From NCBI GenBank assembly GCA_903813345.2, contig CAIIXF020000235.1:190659-240658 (forward strand): DNA of 50,000 nt. The letters are read 5' to 3'. Below are positions 33,003-45,183 of this stretch, one piece after another; positions within the stretch are counted from its first letter, which is position 1; each line of letters begins with the position of its first letter. Under the pieces are notes generated by a model. It had not been told where the DNA came from. It worked only from the letters and a program-made list of their open reading frames with translations, and ran no database searches. This stretch comes from Owenia fusiformis. Its lineage: Eukaryota > Annelida > Polychaeta > Sabellida > Oweniidae. The translations under genes were made by a program, and so were the position numbers.

Positions 33003-33165
33003 AGCCATTAACATTCCTTGAAAGTGACAATGAGCAGCCAACAGATGGACCATCCGTAAATCTTGATGATTTTGTCAGCTCAGCTGAACGAGCCTCCAGA
33101 TTCCTTGAAACAAATGACCATAATTCAAGAATAATATTATCTATTTACAATTGTTTGAAATCGTG
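33003..33165 (+). CDS. Gene D exon: probable cytoplasmic loop
   Basis: The acceptor TACACGTTTCAG and donor GTAAGT bound a stop-free 163-nt frame that enters in phase 1 and leaves in phase 2. It encodes PLTFLESDNEQPTDGPSVNL, then DDFVSSAERASRFLETNDHN and SRIILSIYNCLKS. The first half is acidic and disordered-looking, the second half helical. The phase-2 donor fits the phase-2 acceptor at 34273 exactly. If that exon is a receptor tail, this one would be the M3-M4 loop. On its own it has no recognisable family. Confidence 0.45.
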
Positions 33166-33756
33166 GTAAGTGGAATCTTTCCAATTTCCAATATAGCATT
33201 ATTATTGTTTTTTGACACTGTGGATTAAAATATTAAAAATACACACATTCAAAATGATTCAATTGAAACCTAGCCAGTCTGTTCAATGATTCCAATCAGA
33301 ACGTCTACTAATCCACATGATACATCATGATCAAATTGCTTTTTTAAAGCGGATATTTCATACCATAACCCCAAAAATATTATAGAACGCATTGTATTTG
33401 TATTTTACTTCACACAGACATATTTGTGTATGTGAAATAATTATATTACTTGAATTTTTTATTCCCCATTACAAGGTAAACCTATAGCAAATTATACAGC
33501 CTTCTCACAGCTGTGAGCGAGATGATAAAACTGGTCGAGTGAACTCGTTTGAGTTATCTATTCTCAGTAAAAATATCAGAGAATTTGTGTTTATAGCGTA
33601 GCTTTGGTTTTGTAATCAATGAAGTATGATATACACGGATGAGTAAATATAGATTATTTAAACAGAAGTGCAAAATTCTTCCATTGAAAAGTACGGAGGC
33701 GGGTACTCACGAAACATTACATGTGCCTGACTGCATCCACATAGATCGACTAGCCA

Positions 33757-33925
33757 CAGTGTGTACACATATATGGATAAACTTGCAAAATGTATCATCT
33801 ATAATACCAAAACATGTATCATCTATTATACCAAAACATGCCATAACAACGTACCTTTCTCTTTTGGCTTGTACACATATATGGATAAACTTGCAAAATG
33901 TATCATATATAATACCAAAACATGT
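33757..33925 (+). repeat. Second locus of the 84-bp minisatellite
   Basis: It contains ATATGGATAAACTTGCAAAATG twice, plus an extra partial copy of ATCATCTATAATACCAAAACATG. It is clearly related to 29824-30320. It lies in the intron of gene D. Confidence 0.8.
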
Positions 33926-34272
33926 TTTTCTTAGAAAGCACTAAGAGCCCTTTCAAATGAGCCATGGCTTTTTCCTTGCAGACCAAAAAGAAGTATGGAA
34001 TTAAACATTTCATAACAATCTTGGGCATATTTTTGTCTCTTCAGTACAATTTTATGTTTTTGATAAGAGCGGGTTTCCTGTGTTGAGTCCCATATACCTT
34101 ATAATTATTTCAATTCAACTATTTCAGAAAGTGGAAAATGGTGTTTGTCTACGCGGAATAAGGAAAAACAAATAACAAGTCAAAAATACAAAGAAAACTA
34201 CCATGGTGCGACGAGTGGGGGCCCTAGTGTAACACAGTACGATCTTGTTTAATTGGTGTATGATATAAACAG

Positions 34273-34444
34273 CCATCTGACCAAGCTCTGTAAATACAAA
34301 ACAACTTCACAAGGAGTTGATGCAATTAAAAGAGCATGGAAAACGGTTGCACTTGTTATTGATAGATGTCTCTTTATCTTATCCAGTATTTTTACAATAG
34401 CTTTCTCATTGTGTTTTATCCTGTATAAAGCCGAGCCTGATTGA
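34273..34444 (+). CDS. Gene D last exon: Cys-loop receptor-like TM4
   Basis: It follows ...ATATAAACAG in phase 2 and runs 57 codons to TGA at 34442-34444. The peptide reads HLTKLCKYKTTSQGVDAIKR, then AWKTVALVIDRCLFILSSIF and TIAFSLCFILYKAEPD. An amphipathic segment, then W-K-x-V-A-x-V-I-D-R, then a 20-residue membrane helix and a short tail is the MA helix plus TM4 signature of nicotinic acetylcholine-type pentameric channels. Upstream exons for the ligand-binding domain and TM1-3 were not found in the window. It may therefore be a partial copy, or the other exons lie elsewhere. The weak polypyrimidine tract is a caution. Confidence 0.5.
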
Positions 34445-35331
34445 CTGGGATTTATCCTTTTATGGCCCTTTTATATATGTGAAATATTACACTTTTTAAC
34501 GAATGAATATACGAGTATATCTCACTTGAATTTTTGATGATTCTACTTTAACATGTGGAACTATATTGCGTTTTAATATCATCGAGCCTGATTGACTTTT
34601 CTATATATCACACATTAATGTGTTAACAAGTTACTTAAATTTGTGGATATATTACGATTCAATATGTGAAATATTACACTTAAACGTGTAAAAATATTTC
34701 ATTTAAATGTGTGGAAATATTACAAAATCATTCAAGTCAATACAGCGTGCAAACGTTGGGTAGTTGTTCTTATTCCCGGATGTCAAAACGTCTCAGAAAC
34801 ACAGAGGCACTAGAACAATCTTGATTGGACTCCGTGATGCAGAGAAATCATTATTTTGGGCCACCCCAAGGCGCCATTAGCCTGTATTTCTAGAATTGTT
34901 CCCTGGTCCGCGCACGTGGCAATAACATATTTTTAATTACATCATTGACAAACATGGCTAAAGATGTTCTATTCGACCTTCTTACTATCTTCTCCAACAA
35001 TCACTACAGAGTGTAGATAACTTAAGTCTAAAATATATATTTTTACGCAGTCTTTATTGTAAAATCTTATTTGTCACAATGAAATATGTATACATATTTT
35101 GCGATATAATTTTAAGCAAAGCAGCATTCTTAATACAGCGTGACACAAAAATGTAACACATATAACATTCACTAAAATTGTAATTATTACATTGATAGCA
35201 AAATGTCATTTATCTAGAGACCTCTATTCAGTGAAAACAAATAAGTGTTAAAAATTGACATTTTTGATGTAATTGAACATAGGTGAAACTAAACCTATTT
35301 TTGCTCATCATTTTATGTATTCTAAAATATA

Positions 35332-35586
35332 ATGCCTTCATATGAACTACGTCAGCATACTTTTTTTATCGTTTCGATTGTAAGTAGCTTTGATATCTGG
35401 CTTCAAAATTGTGAATTTCGTGAAATTGTCAATGTAACAGGACAACACGCTTTTGAAAACGTGTCATATCTCAATAATAAATGGTCGGATCTTTTAATTT
35501 TGATCGATTATGTTGGCATAGAGAACATTCATTCAGAGTGTGATGGCAGCACTGTATTTGGTCTCAACCTATTACCGATTATATAG
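35332..35586 (+). CDS. Unrecognised 84-residue open reading frame
   Basis: An ATG frame of 84 codons (MPSYELRQHTFFIVSIVSSF...) is followed 4 nt after the stop by AATAAA. It includes KWSDLLILIDYVGIENIHSE and no known motif. The close poly(A) signal makes a terminal exon conceivable, but AATAAA is frequent by chance in this AT-rich DNA. Weak. Confidence 0.25.
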   Translation: MPSYELRQHTFFIVSIVSSFDIWLQNCEFREIVNVTGQHAFENVSYLNNKWSDLLILIDYVGIENIHSECDGSTVFGLNLLPII

Positions 35587-35616
35587 ACCAAATAAAGTAA
35601 ATGTAAAATTTATTCC

Positions 35617-38256
35617 GTGAAAATCGACATGGTCGTTTAAACACACCCACATGGCATTAGGGGAATCCGAGAAAAATAAGTTATATGTGGTTAGCAAGTC
35701 CTTGATTCAGTTTATTAGACCAGCATGTTACAAATCGTGATAATAATTGTGATTGAATTATAATGAGCATTATCTGAAAATTTCTGAAAATTCACCATTT
35801 TTCTTGTGAAAAACGACCAAGATGTAATTCACACATGGGCAGCATTCTAGTGTAAAGACGGACACTATTCAAGAAAACAATATATCAACTCTGTTTTAAC
35901 GAAAACATTTTAAGAAATAACCGGGACGACCCCATCTATGAGCGAATATGGTGTCAAACTGTGACAATCGACATGCGTGAAAATCGACATGGTTATACCA
36001 TTGAACTCAAGCAGTGAATTAGTCATTTCTATAAATCACAAATGGATTGATATGATTTTATATGATTACCAATACACTGATAACACATGAATAACAGTTT
36101 TCCGATAATTACGCATACAGATCAATTGATAGACAATGAAAAGATAAGAGCTAAAGCGTTTTCTCTTTGTTCAGCGTACCATTTTTCATTTTATACGTCT
36201 TTACAAAAATACGTTACATGTAAGCAGAATATAAGTTATTTGGAACTTCCATAAGCATAATTTACCGAAAGATTTTCATTACAAAAATCATTATGAAGAC
36301 CATTATAGCCCAAAATGTGTCAACCTCTGTAAATACGTTTCGTTCAGTGCATTCCCGGGGATTGCTGACTTCAATTATAAAGTTATTAACGTTTGGGTTC
36401 AGTTTCCTTTTCAATGAATGCATCATTCTCAATGGTGAGTAGCATAATCAGGCATCTCTTATTTATAATATGAAAGATTTCAAAGCTTTTCAACGATGTT
36501 TATTTGCTTATCATTACTTTCTAATTTCATTATTACGATCTGATCTACTAGATACATTACGATCCGATGAGTACAAGATTCGGAACGCCTTCGTCAAACG
36601 TAATTCGTTGCAAATCAATGTCCGAGAATAAAATAAATCAAAAATCAAGAGATGAGGTGCATAAGATTACGTTCCTCATTGAAAAATATCGCTAATTGAA
36701 TTAACTAGCATTATAGAAACATAAAGCACAAGATGCGCATGCAACGATAGAGGCAACAAAAGCGAGATGATTTTTCCCCTCTTCGAAAAATAAAACCGGG
36801 GGTAGACCACTAAAATATATAGACTTCAAAAGCTTCAAACAAAACATCAGAAGAAACAAATTTAATAGCGAAAGTTATGAGATGTGAAATCAGAAATCTG
36901 GAAAAGGGATCGAGTCTGACAAGGAAGAAAGCTAAAGCGGAAATTAAACAAAAATCTCAGAATGAAGCAAAGCATAGTAATAATAACACTTCCGGTGGTC
37001 ATGGAAAAAAGTCTTGTGATAGGAACTTAGAGAGAGAGGGGGGGGTTTATTGGCGAAGCGCTCCGCAGATAATGGTGTCAAGAGAAACGTCTCTACACCG
37101 GTGCAGATGATTTTTATGATTGAACTATACGTAACCTATACGTCAGCCTTACTGGACTCGACTCGACATCAATATCATATGTTTCAATTGATAACGTACA
37201 CTCGAGTAGAATAAAGAACCGGGTTCTTGATTTGAAATATGTTAAAGGGACATTTCAGATCTAGATGCTGATTGTACTCCAATATTACGTAAATGGTTGT
37301 CCTGTTGTTGTGATACATGCAGGAAAAACGTTACTACGTCAACTTGCAACTGGTCTAAGCATGCATTAAAAGCTAAACCCTAAGGAAAAATTACTCAAAT
37401 TGAAAAAACAAGGCAAGGTATCATACCTGATATATGAAATAAAAGGGAAACACATACCAAGGGTGTCAAAAAATATTTTAACGACATGGCATCTGTCATC
37501 CAATTGTCATTTAATCTAAAAATGTAAACCCTTGTCTCATGAATCAGTGCAATGTTTTGGTATAGTTGGTGTGAAAAGGATTTAGAAAAGATGTGTTCAA
37601 TGCATATAAACTTTGCGGACGTAATACGTACATGTCCTAAGTTTATTTTCTTTGACGATATTTAGAATAAATGTGAAACACGACAGGATTCTCCAAATCA
37701 TGTTTTACGTATGTCGGGTTTTGAAGGGAAATTTTACATAAACGTGGTCATATTTGGATACAAATACATACTGGATGCTTCTCAATTCAGCTAGTTATAT
37801 CCTACATATCAAAAATGTCGATTCGTGAAGTAAGTGTTCCCTAAAATGAACTTTCTAAATCATTGGCATTTGTTTCTAATTGTCTTGTGAAAATCGACAT
37901 GCAATAGCGTATGATCAATTCTTCCCAAATAAAACTGTTATCATTTTTATCGTCTTTAGGATCATTTTTCATGATTGCATCGATCGATTCATGTTTCAAT
38001 AAAGTCGACCCTTTCAATTTTATTAAAATGAAAAACAAAAGGTAAGTTAAAAAATCGAGAAAAATGATAGATTTTATTGGTTCATGTTGACAAGTAATGC
38101 ACATCAAAAAGGAAAAGCTTGCAGTCCAAATCCATTTGGGATTTTAAAGGACAGTTAAGAACCATGAGGAACTTTCTTGGTTTTTTGAAAATGTTGCATT
38201 CTAATTTGAATAGCTTGACATATTAATCAGGGGGTCAAGATGTGAAAATCGACATG
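35617..38256 (+). repeat. Dispersed copies of GTGAAAATCGACATG
   Basis: The 15-mer occurs exactly at 35617-35631, 35977-35991, 37887-37901 and 38242-38256, all on the plus strand. A one-mismatch copy (GTGACAATCGACATG) lies immediately before the second, at 35961-35975. An inverted partial (AAAATGTCGATTCG) lies near 37812. Flanks are not alike beyond a few bases. Four exact copies in 2.7 kb cannot be chance. Confidence 0.75.
36877..37110 (+). other. Lysine-rich open frame of unclear status
   Basis: An ATG frame encodes a basic, low-complexity peptide (SLTRKKAKAEIKQKSQNEAK...). No motif and no clear splice sites. It could be chance in purine-rich DNA or part of an exon. Confidence 0.2.
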
Positions 38257-39217
38257 TTTGAGACGGACCCTAATTTCAATTCGCCTATTTTTGATGGAGT
38301 TTACTTCAATGCCTTGGGTAACGAATGTACAATTGTATACAGATATATACTATATGTCTATTTGAAAAAAAACATTTTAGATTTTTTTCACTTTTTAACA
38401 AAATTAATTTCACACTTAAGTGGTTTTGAGTGTATTACTGTGGGATATAACTAGATCATAAATAAAGATGAGAAGGTACAACGTGTTTATGTACTAAACT
38501 GTTAATGGATAGCTCAACACTCAATAACAATAAAATAGGACCCTGGTAAATAATGGCAGAATCCGAATCAGAATCCCTTTAAAGATCTTTGAAATCTATC
38601 AAAAGTTAATGCTATCTGACATCCAAAGTGCTAACTGTGTTTATTTTCTCAAACCAGTTCACTAATTCAAAAATAAAACGATTTATATTTAGCAGAAATC
38701 GCTAAGATGACTTCATCGATGCAAGCAACAAAGTTATTCCAAAATAGAGGCTTGCTAATTTTGTCGCATTGGATTTAAACATTAATTCAGTAACGATGCC
38801 ATATGTTTTATAACATTATATCTACGAAACAATCTAAAATATGTATGTTATTCAATATACAGCGTTTACATTTTTGAAAATCATAAAACACCCGGCACAA
38901 GCTCTTTAGCTTTGTTTGTGTTTGTGCATGATACATACAGATGAATGACCAATATTTAACAAGATGCTTCTAACATGTCTAAATCAAGACTATATCGAGC
39001 TTTGTATGACATTTGTTTGTTTGTCATTTCTTTACATCTATGAATGTAAAAACCTTATACTCATTGATGTGGATGATGTTTGGTTCATAAAGACTCTTAA
39101 AATAGAACATATACATTTTTGAAGCAACCTATGTAGTAGCAGCATATTCTGATCGCATTTCAGATATACGTATATTTGAGATAACAATACGATTTGCACA
39201 AGAACACAAATATTATA

Positions 39218-39806
39218 CAGGATGAGCCAAAAAAGGTAATCCAACCGAATGTTTGTGAATAACTCAGTCATTCAGGATGGGTTTAAAATCATATTTGGCA
39301 AAATTGAACCTTGTTCATGTTGTTCATTGTTCTTTCATTCTTCTGAGTGTCATCATTAAATTATCCCTAATAGTCACGATTTTATGGCCATTTAAAAAGC
39401 ACAAAATGCCGAAATGTCCCTCACTGACTGGACATAAACATTTTCCGTACACAGGCCTCAAGAACTCGTACCTGTCTGGAACCCTGCGTTCGGAGGATTG
39501 GACATAAATCCCACCAGATTTCTATCTAATATTTTCTATATTAAAAACCCTTGAAACATTGGAACAAGAGATAAGAAGGAAGATGAGAGCCATAACACAA
39601 GATGTTCATGCTCATGTTGTGAACAACTACGCCCATTACGTTCAAGTTGGCCTCCAGACATGACGCCCGTATTTCATGGCATGCACCACTAGAGATAGAC
39701 CACTGAGACTTAATAGAATGACAATACATTGAACAAGGCCCAATTCTGCCAAATATGACACTAAGTCATAAAGATTTGTTTGGGTTACCTTTATTGGCTC
39801 ACCTTG
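39218..39806. mobile_element. 589-bp mariner-like element
   Basis: The ends are CAGGATGAGCCAAAAAAGGTAATCC and GGGTTACCTTTATTGGCTCACCTTG, each flanked by TA. Near the right end the plus strand reads TLETLEQEIRRKMRAITQDV, similar to the C-terminal end of mariner-family transposases (…LKxEIRxxIxxI…). The catalytic core is deleted. It shares ends with the copy at 14933-15174. Confidence 0.8.
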
Positions 39807-39834
39807 TATATTACTATATTGACTTGACTTGAGT

Positions 39835-40315
39835 TTATCAAAAATAGGCCCACTGGGCGTTTATTTTACACAGTGCGTTAATTTGAAAAAAAAACTCAAA
39901 ATCAATGCCCACGGGCCTTTATCAAGAGGAGAAAAGTATTTTTCAAGAGCAATGGGCTTTGATTAAGAGGGGAAAATAGCTTTCCCAAACCATATCACAT
40001 TTTTGCTACATCATGGCAAGTTTACCTCTATTCTCTGTTCTGTTTTCAATGATAAGCTAAGCCTAGCTAACAGCTAGAGCCTTGAAACTTTACAATAACG
40101 CATCCGGGATTTCATTAAAGTTAACGTTGCAGATAAAATGTTTATACAAACGAGTAAAATGGCGCTTGGCAATGTTATAGTTTTAGTTATGATACGATAT
40201 TAAACATAATCTATAATTCAACAATTAAAATGTGTCATAACATAATGCCTTTATAATGAGGGAAAGAAGTTGGGATACATCATTCTTTCAAATAAACGCC
40301 CATGGGCTTATTCGC
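39835..40315. mobile_element. Inverted-repeat element with GCCCAnTGGGC motif ends
   Basis: AAAATAGGCCCACTGGGCGTTTATTT at the left (39841-39866) is inverted at 40289-40313 (AAATAAACGCCCATGGGCTTATT). The phrases ATGCCCACGGGCCTTTATCAAGAGG and AATGGGCTTTGATTAAGAGGGG recur inside. Non-coding element of about 480 bp. Exact borders uncertain. Confidence 0.6.
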
Positions 40316-40779
40316 GAGAAACTCCGATCGTGGACATAATCAACCTGGTACAGGGCGAACGTCGAGTTTGATCTTAATTTTCAAAGAGCGGTGATAACAC
40401 TAAATACTTCATTTCAGCAGTTTAATGCAGTTTAATGAATTTAAAGTTTATTACAGTATTGTGGAGTCATCGTAAAGTCACGCGCACACCTAAATCAGTT
40501 GATTCTTTAGAAGCGAACCCACGATGAGTTACGTCATTTACACCATCCTTAATCTAGGAAATTAGTTTCCCTATTAAATAAACAGTTTGGTTGTGGGAAT
40601 TAAGGGAGAACGATTAATTCTAAAAGACACACCGTAGCCAGGAAGGGGCTCCCCCGGCCAAAAATGTTTTAAATCATGCAGTTTTCACCATTTTGAGCAC
40701 TTGTGAAGTGATTTGGCCAAAGTTATCAAAAGTGACCCACTGGAAGATGTGAACACAATTGTCAAATCCTGGCTCCGTG

Positions 40780-41345
40780 CCTGAAAGTATTCTATCAACT
40801 TTTTGGAATTGAACGGGTACCTTTGTTTAGACGTCGAAAGTATATTTACAAGTTTGGGTAAATGTCTTGCAGAATTTGAATTATTCGAAGAGTTCGAACA
40901 TCTATGACAATGCGTTTTAATCGTCAAACTTAAAAAAAGTATCTGATAAGTTATTCAAATGATGACTTCCGTTTGCCAAACTTAGAAGGTGGGGTGTACT
41001 TATATGCCACCACCAAAAGTGGTGACATAAAGCTATACCCTCCCATGTGTTTAAAATAAGTATTGCGTTATGGAAAAGAGTGAACGATAAAGTCCAAAAG
41101 TACTATTATATCAACTGTCCTGAATTGAACAGGTACGTTCGGTAATAGATGCAAAGTTTGGGTCTTGCAAAAATTAAATTAGTCCAAGAGTTCGAACATT
41201 GTTGATGACAACTTTGATGAGTTTTAAAATCGTCAAATATAAAGAATGTCTGATAAGCGATTCAAATGATGACTTCCGTTTGCCAAAATTAGAAGACGGG
41301 TGTACTTTTATCCCACTATCAAAAGTGGTGACATATTACTATTGT
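40780..41345 (+). repeat. Tandem duplication, two units of about 300 bp
   Basis: Two diverged units each contain ATCAACT...TGAATTGAAC(A/G)GGTAC, then GAGTTCGAACATC, and then TTCAAATGATGACTTCCGTT (40956 and 41265), ending CAAAAGTGGTGACATA. A shorter direct repeat GTTCGGCGTTTGG follows at 41367 and 41390. The long frames here reflect the duplication. I see no known protein. Confidence 0.7.
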
Positions 41346-42298
41346 GTCCCACTTTTTGTGGATTATGTTCGGCGTTTGGCAGACGGTGTTCGGCGTTTGG
41401 TGTCAGTATCAAATGGCAGGTGGTGACATTTTGCACGTTAACACCTTTTTTCAGTAATATGATAGTCGTGGTGTACCTTGGATTAAAATAACCAGACATA
41501 TTATGTGAATACTGTACATCATTCGCATGAGCCAAAGTAACTGTCGCAAATAATTAGACATGCTCATAGCTCGATTATAACTACGCCATCTTTCAAATGT
41601 TGTCACTTAACGATTTATCATCTTGAAAAGAGCATCTTTTAGATTTGTTGAATTTTCTAGCAGAAATTCGCTGCTTGCCTCTTAGCTCCTTTTTCGATTT
41701 ACGGGAAGCGATGATAAAAGTATAATAGCTTATGAAATCAACATTTAAATTAATAGGACATAAGTACAAATAAATCCTATATTACCAATATATGAGGCAA
41801 CGCTAAGCCGCTTCTTCAATTCTGCTATTTCAAAATTCCAATGACAATAAATGAGAATTAAATATCCGTTGAATATTTCCAAAACTGAAATGCTTGGATA
41901 AAACGCACAGGCATGGCAACATCTCAATGTGTAAACCATCATGATTCTATCTTGTTTATAAAATAATAACGCATGAATTAAGTTGAGATGAATAAAGAAA
42001 GAATATTACCCGTACAGTAACACATAATCTGATTATTTCGAGGGTTATTTGGTAATTTTGATACAACGGTTTCTGTAAACTTTATAATTGCTCATCTATT
42101 TGTCGAATGGAAAAGAGGTTGTCTGAACTAGAATTGATACTTCTTAACTGATTTTGTTCAATAAAAATAATCACGTGTGCGTAGATTTTAATCAAATACT
42201 AGCACGTAATTGAAAAATCAAATTGAATGGATCAAAATACGCACTATCACAGTCTATCTGCTCCTGTTAATCATCCACTCTTACTTCTCAGTCATCTC

Positions 42299-44082
42299 TC
42301 ATTCTAGATATTTTACACGGTAGATCTCACCAGACAAAAAGCATCCAACAATTAAATTCCCCTCGCTGTCTATTGCAACATCCGAAGGCCTCTTGATACC
42401 CTCACCTTCTTTTATGAGCAACTGTCGGTAATTCAAAGTGGAACTGAGCAGATGAACTGTGTTTGTGTCACTAGCTACTATCACATTTCCAAATACATCA
42501 CTACACACTCCCAATGCAACAAGCTTATGTCCTCCCTGAGTATTCGGATCATATGTAAATAGTTCCTCTCCATCGGAATTATAACACCTGATGATGTTAT
42601 CTTTGGAGTATGAAATGATTGCTTCATTATTGCAGGTGATTGACATCCAAGGTACTTTTCCATCACGTTTTACATTACATGTTGATATTATTCTATTCTC
42701 TTTAATGTTAATGAATGATAATTTGCTATGTGTTTCACTGCCTCTATGTAATACTGCCAATTCTCCTCCTTGCCCTGCTGCTACACACCACACTCGTGGC
42801 ATCACACAATCTACTGATCCTATACGCTCACCTTCATCACTCAGAATGCTAATGGTATGAGATTTACGATCTACACATATTATTTGATTGTCTATTGATG
42901 TAAGTCTTATACATTTCATATCGATATGATGCTTGATAACATAAGTGATGGGATCATGAATGTTAATACCAGCTTCTCTGTGAGCAGTTACTATACTCTG
43001 ATTCTCTAATACAGTAATGTTATAGATCTCAGGAGTAGTTTTACACAGTTTTTCTATTTTAACTTGTTTCAACACAATATTCCTCGTGGATAATATTTTA
43101 CCGAACGTTAGACCTGCCTCTGTAGAATCACCATCTACATACTGTGGAATGTCAAGTTCTGGTCTGATGTCAGCTATTGGGGTTTTCTTCCATTCTTGCA
43201 CTTTCTCGGCTAGTTCTTGCAGAAATCGTGTGCTGTCTTCTGGGTTGTCAAACTGTAGATCAGAGTTAAGTTGTTGGAGTATACCTTGCGTTTTGGTTAT
43301 TTCTGACTGAAGTTGATCATTATGCGCTTTGATCTTTCTAATATTGTCCTCCTGTATATTGTCGACTGTGACTACGTTCTCATCGTGCTGTTTTGTAATA
43401 CTTTCTATTTGATTGTATTTAGTTGTTTCGATATCATCTGTAGACGTTACTTCCTTTAATTCATGTTCGTATTGCGTATTAACTGCGTTGGTTTGAACCT
43501 GTTTTGCAGATTGAACTTTTTCCTTCACTATTGCTGCTTTATTATCAAGATGCTCTTGAAATCTTTTATTGTTTGTAATTATTGTTTGTAATGTTAACTC
43601 TCTTTGTTCTGACGTGTGGATAAGACCTTGTTTAAGTACAACAGGCTTATGTCCCTCGTGAGTAGTAACGATGCAATCTCTGCAAACAACCTCACGACAG
43701 CGTGTACAATAGAACTTCAGAGGTTCATCAGGATGGTCTGTGCAAGTATTGACGGGTTTTCGAGTTTTCTTCACTTTTCCAGGAGTTTTCTTCGATTTAT
43801 GTTTTATACTTTCTAAAACTCCAGATAATGCATAATTCCCTTTTAATTCGCTCGCTCCCCCTCCCGGCATATCGATTTGTTGTTTACATACAGGACAAGG
43901 ACACTTTTCTTTGCCTTTTTCAAGGGCCCAATTATCTAAACATCGGCAACACATGGTATGACCGCAGGGTGTCAACTTGGGCTCCTTTAGCCGCTTCATA
44001 CAAATAGGACAGTTGAGTTCATCACCCTCTAGTTCCACGGCAGCAATGTCATCCTCTTCATCACTTGTGTCAAGCTGAGCAG
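42299..44082 (-). CDS. TRIM-type RING/B-box/coiled-coil protein, large terminal exon
   Basis: This exon encodes 593 residues and a TGA stop. Counting from the GTG-Glu-Leu-Glu codon at 44038, RING C3HC4 residues are C10, C13, C25, H27, C30, C33, C48 and C51. B-box type 2 residues are C99, H102, C111, C114, C119, C122, H127 and H130. A coiled coil spans about 135-275. The last 250 residues look like a beta-propeller of NHL kind (final blade IKRPSDVAIDSEGNLIVG). No in-frame ATG precedes the RING. The exon starts at a phase-1 acceptor (CATTTTTTCAG, 44083) with an acidic lead LDTSDEEDDIAAVE, so upstream exons are required. Probably a ubiquitin E3 ligase. Either its first exon was missed, or it is spliced to gene B exon 2, whose phase matches. 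Confidence 0.9.
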
Positions 44083-44099
44083 CTGAAAAAATGTAATGT

Positions 44100-45180
44100 T
44101 CATTTAGTAATGTGAATCAAAGTTGGCGAGATTTTGCTCGAGGCAATCGTAATGTCTTACACTTAAGTGTGCTGATTGAAGATTTATTATGTTCTAGAAA
44201 CTCGTACATTCTACTGTCAATTGTGTTTGTTAAACGTCATTGTTGATTGAAAATAATGGAGTGTTATTTAGGATTGGGATCATAGCTTTTAGACCTATGT
44301 ATTATTAGATATATATAAAACGAGGGATGATTGATTTTTAGTTGAAACTATACAGCTGAAGTGCGGGGAGTAGCTGTCCCAGTGTAAATGAGCATAACCA
44401 ACTCCCATAATCCGAGTTTTACTCAGTTTTACTTTTGCAAACACGCAAGGTAAGTATATTTTTCTTTTACTTTTGAACATTTTCAATTCATTTTCTGGGC
44501 CAGAGAACTTGCAAACTATGTAATTTAGATGGAATAAAGAATGAAATTCACTTCTTGATAGCATGTCCACACTGTAAGCTCCTTAGGGAAACTTTTTTTA
44601 TAGTCTGAGATAGAATTCAAGACTTTAATAATGCAAATTCACTATTGACATTTATTAGCCTAGGCCTTATGCTTGCAAAGAAGATTTAAAAAACTTGCAG
44701 CTCTTATTCATGATATGTATTCAAAAGGACTTCTAAAGTCCAGACATGGTTAAAACTGATATCATCTTTATTCCAAACTTTTATAATTGATCACAGAACT
44801 GGGCAACAAGGGTCTGTCCTCAATCTGTCAGTAGTCATTGCCAATCATTTGATTTCAGAATATTGTATCAAGACAGTGTATGTTCATATCATCTATTATG
44901 AAAATGGCCATTACATAGCAAAATATTTGTCATTTCATTTAAAGATGGCAGCACTTGTATACTACTCTTAAAATGTTAACATACAATGTATTCTTAGCCG
45001 GTTGTTAGTTTTTTAAAGTATTTAATAGTAATGAAAATTTTTTAACATGTGACACAGAAATAAAATATTTCAAAGTTAAACTACAGGATGTACCAGAACC
45101 CATGAGCAATTTTTGAGGGAGATATAAGGCATGGATGATTTTCATTCTTTTGTGCACTAAATTAAAAATACTAGCTGTAC
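44100..45180. other. No gene recognised
   Basis: AT-rich sequence between the TRIM exon and a repeat element. I looked for a start exon for the TRIM protein on the minus strand here and found none convincing. Confidence 0.4.
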
Positions 45181-45183
45181 ATT

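Larger units (their letters stand above)
30315..33766. repeat. Inverted 75-bp flanks of two minisatellite loci
   Basis: TGTACACACTGTGGTTAGTC... (30315-30388), running to ...GCTCGCGTAC, is found inverted at 33691-33766. It shows a few substitutions over about 75 bp. Each copy adjoins an array of the 84-bp unit, but the arrays themselves are in the same orientation. The 3.3 kb between them contains a gene D exon, so this is probably a pair of related insertions rather than one element. Confidence 0.65.

Noticed and set aside
35617-38256. CRISPR-like array of short repeats
   Set aside because: The 15-mer copies are unevenly spaced, with no regular spacers, and the window is eukaryotic.
42591-43816. 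Several plus-strand frames of 66-89 codons
   Set aside because: Antisense shadows of the long TRIM exon, without splice sites or domains.
44295-44570. 91-codon minus-strand frame as the TRIM start exon
   Set aside because: It has no phase-1 donor joining 44082 and no coding-like composition.
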